The notes beneath the pieces were generated by a model. That model was given only the letters and a program-made list of their open reading frames with translations. It was not told the origin of the DNA and did no database searches. Position numbers and translations under genes: made by a program. Of a stretch of DNA of 64,000 nucleotides, positions 9,319-17,890 are shown piece after piece. The first letter of the stretch is position 1. The number at the start of each line of letters is the position of its first letter. Source of the stretch: Pelagicoccus enzymogenes (lineage in GTDB: Bacteria > Verrucomicrobiota > Verrucomicrobiia > Opitutales > Opitutaceae); assembly GCF_014803405.1 (NCBI RefSeq), contig NZ_JACYFG010000035.1:1-64000 (forward strand), written 5' to 3'.

Positions 9319-10116
9319 CTACAAACCAGCCAAAAAGCCGCGAATCGATGCCCAATATCGAGCGCTGGCGCGATCTACGAGGTCATTGTGCCCCACTCCC
9401 TCCACCCAGAAGGTCTTGACGAACTCCGGCGGAAGCTTCGCCGCCAAGGTTTCCCCATGGACAAAGCTTACCACACGGTCTTCCTTTCCATGAATCACCA
9501 ATGTCGGACACTCCACACGTTCGGCTTTTTTGGAATTCACGAACTTGTCGCCCGGAACCCAGGTCAGCGGCAGGTAAACTTGGTAGGCGCTGAGAAAGGC
9601 AGACTCCAAAACCAGGCCTTTCGCGCCTTGCGTCACCGCCAGCTCCATGGCAATGCCGCCTCCAAGCGAGCGGCCGTGCAAAACGACCTGCCTCGGATCA
9701 ACCCCGAGGTTTTCCTCCGCATAGTCCAACACAGCTTCGGCATCCCGATAGCAAAGCTGCTCGCTGGCAGTCCCCTCCGACAATCCGTAGCCACGGTAGT
9801 CGAAACTCAGGACGTTCACCCCCTGCAGCCGGTAGTTGTTGAGGATGAAATTGACGTGCCCCAAGTCCTCCCCGTTTCCGTGAAAATAGAAAACAGTCGT
9901 GCTCGCCCCCGGAACCGGCCCCCAGAAAACCGCGAGCTGAGTTCCGTCCTCCGCCGGAACCAGCAGAATCGATTCGTCCTTGCCGTAGCTAGGAGGCGGT
10001 GGCTGGAAGAGCAGTTGCTTGGTGACAACTTGAGCAAAGAGGAAAAAGAAGAGAACGCTCACCGACACCAATACCAGCAAGGTGTTGAAGCCGTTCTTGC
10101 GCTCCCGCTCTCTCAT
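9319..10116 (-). CDS. Membrane-anchored alpha/beta hydrolase
   Basis: This 265-residue protein has one N-terminal membrane segment (about residues 11-33) after a basic start, and then an alpha/beta-hydrolase fold. The nucleophile elbow is HGRSLGG (S150), with an oxyanion region FYFHGNGED, acid GKEDRVV and catalytic His in GVGHNDL. It resembles the BEM46/ABHD13 group of serine hydrolases; the substrate is unknown. It starts 15 bases after hisS and is probably co-transcribed with it. Confidence 0.85.
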   Translation of the reverse strand: MRERERKNGFNTLLVLVSVSVLFFFLFAQVVTKQLLFQPPPPSYGKDESILLVPAEDGTQLAVFWGPVPGASTTVFYFHGNGEDLGHVNFILNNYRLQGVNVLSFDYRGYGLSEGTASEQLCYRDAEAVLDYAEENLGVDPRQVVLHGRSLGGGIAMELAVTQGAKGLVLESAFLSAYQVYLPLTWVPGDKFVNSKKAERVECPTLVIHGKEDRVVSFVHGETLAAKLPPEFVKTFWVEGVGHNDLVDRASARYWASIRGFLAGL

Positions 10117-10131
10117 CTCGTCCTCCTCAGG

Positions 10132-11454
10132 CTAGAACAGCTCGCGAACGGCCTCGAGCAGCTGCCCGCGCGGAACGTCCTGCTCGCTGCGGTCCGCCAA
10201 GTTGCGCAGCTTGACCACCCCCTTCTCGAGCTCTTCGGAACCGTAGATCAGGGAGAAGCGAGCTCCCGAAGATGCCGCTGCCTTCAACTGCTTGCCAAAA
10301 GCCTGCGACTTGAGCTGGTACTCCACGGAGTAGCCGGCCTGACGCAGCAAAGCCACATCCGAGAGAGCTGCGAGCTTTTCCGCATCGCCACCCGTCACGG
10401 CAAAGAAATCGATGGTGTCGACAAACTCCGGCATCTTGCCGCGAGCCTTGAGCAATTCGCCCAAAACCACGTCGCCCATGCCGAAGCCAACTGCCGGCAT
10501 GTCCGGACCGCCCATCTTCTTGACCAAAGCGTCGTAGCGGCCGCCACCAGCCAACGCTCGGAACTCGCCCTTCTTGTCGAAGGCCTCGAAGACGAAGCCC
10601 GTGTAGTAGGCCAGCCCTCGCACGATGCTCAGGTCAATCTTCACGAAGCCGCCAAAGCCCATGGCTGAAAGCCCGTCGAGCACCACCTGCCAATCCGCCA
10701 AGCGCTCGGACAATTCCTGCTTGGCGGACTCGTCAGCTTGCAAGCCTGCGAATCGCTCCCGAATCGCCTCCACGGAGTCGAGCCGGAGAAAGGCATCCAC
10801 CGCTGCCTTCAGTTCAGCCGCCTTGTCGCCAGCCACTTCCTGCAACTGGGCAATCAACTTCTCCTCCGGCAGGCGCTCCCACTTGTCCACCACTCCTAAG
10901 ATCGAGCCGATGGCTTCGCCCTCGTAGCCCAAGGCCGCAAGGTAGAGCATCCAAAGATTACGGTCGCTGAGGCGCACGTAAAAATCGTCCTTCGTCAGGC
11001 CAAAGCCGACCAGCGTCTGCACCAGCAATCCGATCAGTTCGACTTCGGCGCTCGGTCCCTGCTCGCCCAGCAAGTCCACGTTGAGCTGGGTGAAGCAGCG
11101 CAAACGGCCCTTCTGCATGCGCTCGTAGCGAAAGTTGTCACCTATGCTAAACCACTTGATCGGTCGCTTCAGCCCATTTGCCCGAGCCGCCACCATACGC
11201 GCCAGCGACGGAGTCAATTCCGGACGCAAGGAAACCTGGCGCCCCCCCTTGTCCTCGAAGCAGAAGAGCTGGCTCTCGATCTCCGGGCCCGACTTGGTCG
11301 TGAAAAGCTCGAGCGATTCGAGTATGGGACCATCGAACTCCTGAAACGCAAAACGGCGCGCCACCTGTCTCCAAACTTGGAAGATGTGCTTCCGCTGAGC
11401 ATAATCCTCAGGGTAAAATTCACGGAATCCGGGCAATGAATTGAATGTGGCCAT
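10132..11454 (-). CDS. hisS: Histidyl-tRNA synthetase
   Basis: This 440-residue class II synthetase charges tRNA-His. Motif 2 is FRYERMQKGRLRCFTQ. The histidine-specific motif LVRGLAYYTGFVFE and motif 3 with GGGRYDALVKKMGGPDMPA (here shortened) are present, and a C-terminal anticodon-binding domain begins near residue 340. The anticodon domain and full motif set argue against the HisZ paralogue. ATG 11454 (MATFNSLPGFREFYPED) fits the family; an upstream in-frame extension to 11487 has no support. Confidence 0.93.
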   Translation of the reverse strand: MATFNSLPGFREFYPEDYAQRKHIFQVWRQVARRFAFQEFDGPILESLELFTTKSGPEIESQLFCFEDKGGRQVSLRPELTPSLARMVAARANGLKRPIKWFSIGDNFRYERMQKGRLRCFTQLNVDLLGEQGPSAEVELIGLLVQTLVGFGLTKDDFYVRLSDRNLWMLYLAALGYEGEAIGSILGVVDKWERLPEEKLIAQLQEVAGDKAAELKAAVDAFLRLDSVEAIRERFAGLQADESAKQELSERLADWQVVLDGLSAMGFGGFVKIDLSIVRGLAYYTGFVFEAFDKKGEFRALAGGGRYDALVKKMGGPDMPAVGFGMGDVVLGELLKARGKMPEFVDTIDFFAVTGGDAEKLAALSDVALLRQAGYSVEYQLKSQAFGKQLKAAASSGARFSLIYGSEELEKGVVKLRNLADRSEQDVPRGQLLEAVRELF

Positions 11455-11625
11455 GTCTCGAAAAATAAAACGCGGGACTATGCCCAAGCGCCATCGTCGA
11501 AGGCAACAATAAGGTTCAGGCCAAACGAGGTAGCGCCCCTAGCTCCACGGAAAAGGAGGGGCTGCCTGTCCGAGGGTGTCGGATTTTCGTTACGCCAGCG
11601 GAGCGGCCGTACCACCTAAGTTCAC

Positions 11626-11657
11626 AAAAAAAACGGCTCCCGAGGTCGGGAACCGTT
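11626..11657 (-). terminator. Terminator after the HU/IHF gene
   Basis: A 10-bp stem (11632-11641 with 11648-11657) with one G-U pair on the minus-strand RNA is followed by eight U residues. It ends the HU/IHF transcript and insulates hisS. Confidence 0.85.
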
Positions 11658-11686
11658 TCCAAAAGAAATACGCTTTAACCAATCGA

Positions 11687-12001
11687 TCAACCCAGAGCGT
11701 CCAGATCGATATCCTTGATCTTGGCCTTGAGCACCTTGCCCGCCTTGAACTTCACCACCGCGCGAGTCGGAATCACGACATCCGTTTCCGGACGGTTAGG
11801 GTTGCGACCGACGCGAGCCTTGCGCTTCTGCACCTCGAAAACGCCGAAATTGCGGAGCTCCACGTTTCTCCCTTCCGCCAAGGCATCCAAGATGATGTCC
11901 AGCGTCATCTGAACAGTGTCCTGAATTTTGCTTTGAGGGATGTCCTTCGTCTTTTCAAAAATTCGAAGAACGATATCGCGTTTGGTAAGGTTGTTGGACA
12001 T
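11687..12001 (-). CDS. HU/IHF-family DNA-bending protein
   Basis: This 104-residue basic protein has the full HU/IHF fold. It begins NNLTKRDIVLRIFEK, followed by VELRNFGVFEV and the DNA-intercalating arm GRNPNRPETDVVIP with the conserved proline. The C-terminal ~15 residues extend past the usual 90-94. The RNPxRPE form in the arm is closer to IHF than HU. ATG 12001 is preferred to a longer frame reaching 12055. It is divergent from the ClpX-like gene, with about 100 bases between them for both promoters. Confidence 0.92.
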   Translation of the reverse strand: MSNNLTKRDIVLRIFEKTKDIPQSKIQDTVQMTLDIILDALAEGRNVELRNFGVFEVQKRKARVGRNPNRPETDVVIPTRAVVKFKAGKVLKAKIKDIDLDALG

Positions 12002-12100
12002 GGCGGCAGTTGGAGTTGAAAACTCGTTACATAGTTGAGGGTAAGCTACTTCCACAGTTTAGGTTGCGTCAACCTCAAAGCCATCAAATATCCGCACCCA

Positions 12101-13717
12101 ATGAGCAAAGACGACAAGCCAAAAGACCCGATGGAAGAACTGCAGAAGAACCTGCAGGACCTCTTCAAGCAGGGAAAAGCCTTCATGCCCTTCGGCGGCC
12201 CCATGGGGGGAGCAAGCGGCATGGCCTCCCAATCCGGCGGCCCCCAAAACCCTTCCAAAGCCCAAGAGGAGGAAGACGCCGAAAGAGCCGCCGCCCTCAA
12301 GCGCATCGAAGCCTTCAACCTGAAACCTCGCGAAATCCGCGATTACCTCGACCGCTTCGTCATCCAGCAAAACGAAGCCAAAAAAGTCATTTCCGTCGCC
12401 ATCTGCGACCACTTCAACCACGTGCGCCGCTGCCTCGAGCGCCCCGACCTCGCTGACCTCGACTACGCTAAGCAGAACATCATCCTGCTCGGCCCCACCG
12501 GCGTCGGGAAAACTTACCTCATGCGCAACGTCGCTAAGCTGGTGGGCGTGCCTTTCGTCAAGGCCGACGCCACCAAGTTCTCCGAAACAGGCTACATCGG
12601 CGGAGACGTGGAAGACCTCGTGCGCGACCTCGTCAAAGCAGCCAACGGCGACACCGAACTGGCCCAGTACGGCATCGTCTACATCGACGAAATCGACAAG
12701 ATCGCCAACAAGGCCAACGGCGGGGGCGGCCGCGACGTATCCGGTCGCGGCGTGCAGATCAACTTGCTCAAGCTGATGGAGGACACCGAAGTCAATCTGC
12801 AGAGCCAGACGGACATGATGGGGCAAATGCAAGCCATGATGGACTTGCAGAGCGGTAAAAAGCGCAAACGCACCGTATCCACCAAGCACATACTCTTCAT
12901 CGTGAGCGGGGCCTTCGACCAGATGGACCAGTCCATCAAAAAGCGCCTCACCAACACTTCCATGGGCTTTGGAGCGCCCAGAGCCTCCGACGAGGACGAG
13001 GACTCCAACTTCCTGGACAAAGTCGAAACCCGCGACTTCATCGACTACGGCTTCGAGCCGGAATTCGTGGGGCGCCTCCCCGTGCGCGTCGCCTGCCAGC
13101 CCCTTAAGCCAGACGACCTCTTTCAAATCATGACCACCTCCGAGGGGAGCGTACTTCGTCAGTACATCTCCGATTTCGAAGGCTACGGAATCACTCTGGA
13201 AATGGACAATCCTTCCCTGCGGGAGGTCGCCGAGCGAGCCTACAAGGAAAAGACAGGGGCCCGCGGCCTCATGACAATCCTGGAGCGAGCCTTTCGCAGC
13301 TTTAAGTTCGAACTCCCCTCCACCAGCATCAAAACGCTCAAGGTCGACAAGCGGACGATCGAAGATCCAGACAAGCACCTCAAGCAGCTGCTCCGCGAAA
13401 ATCTCTCCAGCCAACACGACGTATTAAAAAAGGAGATACAGGAATTCTGCGATCGCTTCGAATCGCAACACGGCTTCACCCTCGAGTTCACCGAAGACGC
13501 CATCGTGGCGCTTATCGACGAATCCCTCGAGACCGATAAAACAATCCGCGGGCTCTGCGAACGCAAGTTCCACGATTTCAATCACGGACTCACCCTCATC
13601 AGCCGCAATACCGGCCAAAAGAAGTTCACCGTCGACGGCGACGTCATACGCGACGCCGAAAAAGCCCTCTCGAATTGGGTTGTCGCCAGCTACAAAAAAG
13701 AAGAGACCGAATCCTAA
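12101..13717 (+). CDS. ClpX-like AAA+ unfoldase without zinc finger
   Basis: This 538-residue protein has a Walker A at 131-138 (GPTGVGKT), Walker B near 191-198 (IVYIDEID), a pore loop with ETGYIGGDVE (ClpX has GYVGEDVE), an arginine-finger region EPEFVGRLPV and sensor 2 TGARGLMTI. The N-terminal ~60 residues are acidic and Gly/Met-rich with no cysteines, so the usual ClpX zinc-binding domain is absent. A ClpP-contact-like loop MGFG replaces IGF. A Met-rich insertion (DMMGQMQAMMDLQ) lies after the Walker B region. It is probably a protein unfoldase; whether it pairs with ClpP is unknown. Confidence 0.85.
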   Translation: MSKDDKPKDPMEELQKNLQDLFKQGKAFMPFGGPMGGASGMASQSGGPQNPSKAQEEEDAERAAALKRIEAFNLKPREIRDYLDRFVIQQNEAKKVISVAICDHFNHVRRCLERPDLADLDYAKQNIILLGPTGVGKTYLMRNVAKLVGVPFVKADATKFSETGYIGGDVEDLVRDLVKAANGDTELAQYGIVYIDEIDKIANKANGGGGRDVSGRGVQINLLKLMEDTEVNLQSQTDMMGQMQAMMDLQSGKKRKRTVSTKHILFIVSGAFDQMDQSIKKRLTNTSMGFGAPRASDEDEDSNFLDKVETRDFIDYGFEPEFVGRLPVRVACQPLKPDDLFQIMTTSEGSVLRQYISDFEGYGITLEMDNPSLREVAERAYKEKTGARGLMTILERAFRSFKFELPSTSIKTLKVDKRTIEDPDKHLKQLLRENLSSQHDVLKKEIQEFCDRFESQHGFTLEFTEDAIVALIDESLETDKTIRGLCERKFHDFNHGLTLISRNTGQKKFTVDGDVIRDAEKALSNWVVASYKKEETES

Positions 13718-13758
13718 AGGCAGCGGCCGCCAGCCCGGCGGCCCATCTTCTTCCAGCA

Positions 13759-14454
13759 ATGCCAGACCCAGACAAAGTAAACTCCATGTTCAGCCGCATC
13801 GCGGCCAAGTACGATCTCGCCAACCGCGCCCTTAGCCTCGGCATCGACACCCTCTGGCGCGACCGGCTGGTCGACGAAGTCTGGCTGCGCAACCCAAGCC
13901 ACATCACCGACTTGGCAACCGGCAGCGGAGACGTGGCATTCGAGCTGCGCAAGGAGTTCGATCCCCAAATCCGAATCGACGGACTCGACTTCTGCGAACC
14001 CATGCTGGACGAGGCTCGCAAGAAACAAGCAAAGGCGGGCTACCAAAACATGAGCTTCGCCGTCGGCGACTGCCTAGCCCTTCCCTTGCCCGACGCCTCG
14101 ACCGACGCCGTTACCATCTCCTTCGGCTACCGCAACTTAGGCGACCGACACCAGGGGCTGCTGGAAATGCGACGCATCCTCCGCCCATCCAGCGGGTACC
14201 TATATATACTAGAGTTCTCGCAACCGCTTACCATCGTCAGGCCATTCTACTACTTCTACCTAAAGACCCTGCTGCCCAATATCGCCGGAGCGCTCACCGG
14301 CGACGTCAGCGCCTACCAATACCTTAGCGACTCCATCGAAGCCTTCCCACCGCGAGAGGGAATCACGGAGGAGCTTAGGCGAGCGGGATTTCGCGACATC
14401 AAGGCCATCCCCATGACATGCGGCATGGTAGCCTTGCACATCGCCAAAGCCTGA
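13759..14454 (+). CDS. ubiE: Demethylmenaquinone/ubiquinone methyltransferase
   Basis: This 231-residue class I SAM methyltransferase adds the ring methyl group in menaquinone synthesis (UbiE/MenG type). It has the SAM-binding motif DLATGSGDVAFEL, the family signatures VNSMFSRIAAKYDLANR and ISFGYRNLGDRHQGL, and ends GMVALHIAKA. It starts 41 bases after the ClpX-like gene and may be read with it. ATG 13759 matches the family start; the longer frame begins at a TTG within the previous gene. Confidence 0.9.
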   Translation: MPDPDKVNSMFSRIAAKYDLANRALSLGIDTLWRDRLVDEVWLRNPSHITDLATGSGDVAFELRKEFDPQIRIDGLDFCEPMLDEARKKQAKAGYQNMSFAVGDCLALPLPDASTDAVTISFGYRNLGDRHQGLLEMRRILRPSSGYLYILEFSQPLTIVRPFYYFYLKTLLPNIAGALTGDVSAYQYLSDSIEAFPPREGITEELRRAGFRDIKAIPMTCGMVALHIAKA

Positions 14455-14488
14455 ACGACCGCAACGAATCGAAACGAGCTTGCCGCAC

Positions 14489-14516
14489 AAAAAAGCGCGG
14501 CCCCGAAGAGCCGCGC
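14489..14516 (-). terminator. Terminator after the VOC gene
   Basis: A 7-bp GC-only stem (14495-14501 with 14510-14516) is preceded on the plus strand by six A residues, so U residues follow on the minus-strand RNA. It also separates the convergent ubiE. Confidence 0.75.
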
Positions 14517-14546
14517 CGCAGATGCATCACAGTCTAGCTGGAGGAG

Positions 14547-14990
14547 CTAAGCGAAACCTACCGCCTCCTTCGCCCGGCGGTCCATCTCCTCTGGCGACAG
14601 TTCCTCGACGATTTGCGTCAGTGCCCAGCGATATCCAAACGGATCTTTGACCATCGCGTAGCGGGCACCCCAAAACATATCCGCCGGCTCGTTCAACACC
14701 TCCGCTCCCGCCCCTAAAGCCTTGGCGCAAGCTTCGTCGCAGTTCTCTACAGCAATCGAAAACAGGCAAGAAGCCTTGGCCCCAGCAGGCATGGCGTAGG
14801 CGTGCCAGTCCTCAGACTCGTCTGAAAGGTAGATCTTGGAGCTCCCTATCTGAAACTCGGCGTGAGCCACGCCACCCGCCGGCGTCGGCATGCGGTAGAG
14901 TTCCGTGGCTCCAAAGGCATTGGCGTAAAAGTCCAAGGCCTTGTTTCCGTCTTTGACGGTTAGTGAAAGATTAACGGTGGGTTCACTCAT
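14547..14990 (-). CDS. VOC-superfamily (PhnB/glyoxalase-like) protein
   Basis: This 147-residue protein has the paired beta-alpha-beta-beta-beta fold of the glyoxalase/bleomycin-resistance family. NLSLTVKDGNKALDFYANAF opens module one, and DPFGYRWALTQIVEELS closes module two, as in the PhnB/YdcC-like group. The typical tail EELSPEEMDRR is present. Metal ligands cannot be assigned with confidence and the substrate is unknown. ATG 14990 was chosen over a longer frame. Confidence 0.8.
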   Translation of the reverse strand: MSEPTVNLSLTVKDGNKALDFYANAFGATELYRMPTPAGGVAHAEFQIGSSKIYLSDESEDWHAYAMPAGAKASCLFSIAVENCDEACAKALGAGAEVLNEPADMFWGARYAMVKDPFGYRWALTQIVEELSPEEMDRRAKEAVGFA

Positions 14991-15165
14991 ATGCTGGTTG
15001 TTCAATTTCAGGATTAACACTTTCGCTGCAGCTCTCTGCCGCAGTCCAACCAACTTAAACCATCCCCCTGACAACCCTATGTCAGGAGACTTGGCTTTTC
15101 TCCGGTCCCCAACCCTCGACCGCAGGCCCGACGCTCGTTAGGGATATTCCTTTGGTGATGAACGC

Positions 15166-15200
15166 AAAAAAAAAGCACGGCCTCAAAAAAAAGACCGTGC
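15166..15200 (-). terminator. Terminator after the IscA/ErpA gene
   Basis: A GC-rich stem (15175-15182 pairing with 15193-15200, one G-U pair) and a run of nine A residues on the plus strand place a U tract at the end of the minus-strand RNA. Confidence 0.8.
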
Positions 15201-15226
15201 CGCACAAGTTTTAGAGAGGAGCCCTC

Positions 15227-15541
15227 TCAGCTGAAGGATTTTCCGCAGCCGCAGGTGCTCTCCGCGTTGGGATTCTGGATGTCGAAGCCCTTGCCTTGCA
15301 GCCCATCGTCAAAATCGATCTTGCTGCCGTTCATGTATGCCAAGCTCGCTTCGTCCGTCAAAAAACGCACGCCCTCGCTCTCCAGCACCTGATCGTCCGC
15401 CTTTTGCTCGTCGAACGACATGCCGTACTGAAATCCAGAACAGCCTCCGGACTCCACGAAAACGCGCAAAAGCTTACCCTCGCCCGCGTCCTCCTGAAGC
15501 TCTCGAATCTTATCCGCAGCTCGTGTGGTGAGTGTTATCAT
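15227..15541 (-). CDS. erpA: Iron-sulfur cluster assembly protein (IscA/ErpA/HesB)
   Basis: This 104-residue A-type carrier delivers Fe-S clusters to target proteins. The three conserved cysteines are visible, in SGGCSGFQYGM and the C-terminal ESTCGCGKSFS. Sequence and length fit ErpA/IscA equally, so the symbol is tentative. ATG 15541 gives the family start MITLTTRAADKI. It is a single-gene unit divergent from rpoN with about 220 bases between them. Confidence 0.88.
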   Translation of the reverse strand: MITLTTRAADKIRELQEDAGEGKLLRVFVESGGCSGFQYGMSFDEQKADDQVLESEGVRFLTDEASLAYMNGSKIDFDDGLQGKGFDIQNPNAESTCGCGKSFS

Positions 15542-15764
15542 GATTCGATGATCTAGCCTCAAGCCGCCAGCTGTCAACCATGCGAAACGCGCCGCAGCGA
15601 AAAGCTTCTACTTCGCCTAGCATAAATCATGCTCAACTCTCTCATGCGGCTTGCATTTGCCAAAAAAAATGCTTTCACTGCTTTTCGTTCGAGCCGAATT
15701 GGCTATGCGAGCCAGCTCGAGGCAATCCAATCATTCTTTTCTCCCTACAGCATCTACCAAACAC

Positions 15765-17225
15765 ATGGCCGCGCAAGGTTTCAACCAAGAGTTACGTCAG
15801 AAACAAACTCAATCCCTCGTACTCGCGCCACAGCTTCGCCAGTCGCTCAAGATCCTCCAGGTGGCGCAAATGGATCTCCGCACCACCATCCTCGAGGAGC
15901 TCCAAACGAACCCTTCCCTCGAGGAGCTTTCCATGGATACGCCGAGCCTGGACGAACCCTCGCCCAGCGATTCAGAATCGAACGACCCCAAGGACGAGCA
16001 TTCCCAAAGCGAGGAGCTGGAGTTCGGGGAAAACTTCGAAATCCTCAACAAGCTGGACGAAGATTGGCGGGACTACATGTCGCAAGTGGGCGGCGCTCAA
16101 AACTACACGAGCGAAGACGCCGAAAAACGGGAGCATTTCTTCAACTCGCTCGTATCCGAAACGTCGTTACAGGAGCATTTGCTCGACCAAGCCTCCCTTG
16201 CGGACCTGGAGCCAAACCAACGCGAAGCCATCGAGTACTTGGTAGGCAGCATCGACAACAGCGGCTTCCTCTCCACCTCCCTTTCCGACCTCGCTTTGCT
16301 CTCCGGCCTTTCCCTCGGCGAGATGCAAGAAGCCCACAACATCCTGCGCACCTTCGAGCCCGCCGGCATCGGAGCCTTCGACGTGCAAGATTGCTTGCTC
16401 ATGCAGCTCAAGGCCAAGTTTCGCGGTCGCTCCATTGCTGCAGAAATCATTCGCGACCACTTCAAGCTCCTGTCCCGTCGCCGCATACCCGACATTGCAA
16501 GACGCATGGGGATCGACGTCGAGGAGGTGCAGGAAGCCATCGCAGAAATCGCCTTGCTCGACCCCGCTCCCGGTCGCCGCTTCGCCGACGACACCAACCG
16601 CTCCATCATGCCGGACGTCATCGTCGAGTGGGACGAGGACAAGTGGAAGGTAACCCTGAACTCCGATTACATCCCACGCCTGCGCATCAGCCCGACCTAC
16701 AAGGAGATGATCGCCAAAGGAACCGTCTCGAAGCAGGAAAAGGAGTACATCCAAGAGAAAATCCGCTCCGGCAAGTTTCTCATGAGCTCCATCGAGCAGC
16801 GCCAGCAGACCATCGAGCGCATCGCGAACGAGATCGTGAAGCTCCAGAAAGACTTTTTCGAGGAAGGCGTATCCAAGCTGCGCCCTTGCACCATGACTCA
16901 GGTCGCGGAGATCGTCGGCGTGCACGAAACCACCGTTTCCCGCGCCCTCGCCAACAAGTATATGCAGACGCCGCACGGGATCTTCGAGATGAAGTTCTTC
17001 TTCACCCCTGGCTACAAAGGCTCCGACGGCGAAGCCATTTCCAACACCAGCGTGAAGGACATGATCCAGCAGCTCATCGCCTCCGAGGACACTTCCAAGC
17101 CCCTGAGCGACCAGGAAATCGTCGCCCGCCTCCAGGAAAAAGACCTGAAGATCGCGCGGCGTACCGTTGCGAAATACCGCGAAGAGCTCGGCATCCTCCC
17201 CAGCAACCTGCGGCGCCAGTACTGA
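15765..17225 (+). CDS. rpoN: RNA polymerase sigma-54 factor
   Basis: This 486-residue sigma factor directs polymerase to -24/-12 promoters that need an AAA+ activator. Region I is Gln/Leu-rich (NQELRQKQTQSLVLAPQLRQ). An acidic region II follows (about 50-105), then the core-binding domain, the HTH (MTQVAEIVGVHETTVSRAL) and the near-C-terminal RpoN box ARRTVAKYRE. ATG 15765 starts exactly at region I; earlier in-frame ATGs add unrelated residues. The next gene begins 4 bases after its stop. Confidence 0.96.
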   Translation: MAAQGFNQELRQKQTQSLVLAPQLRQSLKILQVAQMDLRTTILEELQTNPSLEELSMDTPSLDEPSPSDSESNDPKDEHSQSEELEFGENFEILNKLDEDWRDYMSQVGGAQNYTSEDAEKREHFFNSLVSETSLQEHLLDQASLADLEPNQREAIEYLVGSIDNSGFLSTSLSDLALLSGLSLGEMQEAHNILRTFEPAGIGAFDVQDCLLMQLKAKFRGRSIAAEIIRDHFKLLSRRRIPDIARRMGIDVEEVQEAIAEIALLDPAPGRRFADDTNRSIMPDVIVEWDEDKWKVTLNSDYIPRLRISPTYKEMIAKGTVSKQEKEYIQEKIRSGKFLMSSIEQRQQTIERIANEIVKLQKDFFEEGVSKLRPCTMTQVAEIVGVHETTVSRALANKYMQTPHGIFEMKFFFTPGYKGSDGEAISNTSVKDMIQQLIASEDTSKPLSDQEIVARLQEKDLKIARRTVAKYREELGILPSNLRRQY

Positions 17226-17229
17226 CGCC

Positions 17230-17886
17230 ATGCTCGTGGAGATTCTGGCTGCGTTCGAGCATCCACAGAGCCTCACCTACTACCTCGGGCAAGTCGGCGT
17301 AGCGGTCTTCGCCATCAGCGGAGCGCTGGCCGCCGATCGAAAGGGTTCGGATTGGGTAGGCGTACTTTGCCTAGCGGCCGCGACCGGACTTGGAGGCGGC
17401 AGCCTGAGGGATCTTCTGCTACGTCGCGAATCCGTATTCTGGATCGCTGACACGACCTACCTCTGGGTAGTCATCGCTGCCACCGCCTTCACCATTTTCT
17501 GGGTACGCTTCTTCAAACCGCCGACCAACGCTTTGCTCTACGCAGACGCCTTGGGCCTTGCCATGTTCTCGATAGTAGGGGCCAAGATCGCGGAGTCTTC
17601 AGGGGTCGCTGCCATCATCGTAGTGCTCATGGGCGTAATAACTGGAGTGGCGGGCGGAATCCTTCGCGATGTATTGGCAAACGAAATACCGCTGATTTTC
17701 CGGGCTAGCGAACCGATCTATTCCGTCTCGTCCGCCCTCGGCATCATCGCCTACCTCGGGCTGAAAACGTTTGGCTGTCCCCCTCAATTGGCAACCCTAT
17801 CGGGCGTCGCCATCATTGCCGCTACCCGATTCGCAGCCATCATCTGGAAAATCAAGCTCCCAGAATTCACGATTCGCAAACGGTGA
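17230..17886 (+). CDS. TRIC/YadS-family (UPF0126) membrane protein
   Basis: This 218-residue protein has about seven membrane segments in two repeats of three plus one. Each repeat carries the family glycine motif: ATGLGGGSLRDLLLRRE and GVITGVAGGILRDVLANEIP. Bacterial members of this family form trimeric cation channels or take part in glycine uptake; the substrate here is not shown. It starts 4 bases after rpoN and ends 4 bases from the convergent flagellin stop. Confidence 0.88.
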   Translation: MLVEILAAFEHPQSLTYYLGQVGVAVFAISGALAADRKGSDWVGVLCLAAATGLGGGSLRDLLLRRESVFWIADTTYLWVVIAATAFTIFWVRFFKPPTNALLYADALGLAMFSIVGAKIAESSGVAAIIVVLMGVITGVAGGILRDVLANEIPLIFRASEPIYSVSSALGIIAYLGLKTFGCPPQLATLSGVAIIAATRFAAIIWKIKLPEFTIRKR

Positions 17887-17890
17887 ACCG

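Noticed and set aside
12059-13417. A 452-codon open frame opposite the ClpX-like gene
   Set aside because: Low-complexity composition, no motif, and complete overlap with a clear AAA+ gene.
15629-17302. A 557-codon plus-strand frame overlapping rpoN in another phase
   Set aside because: Arg/Pro/His-rich shadow of rpoN without domain similarity.
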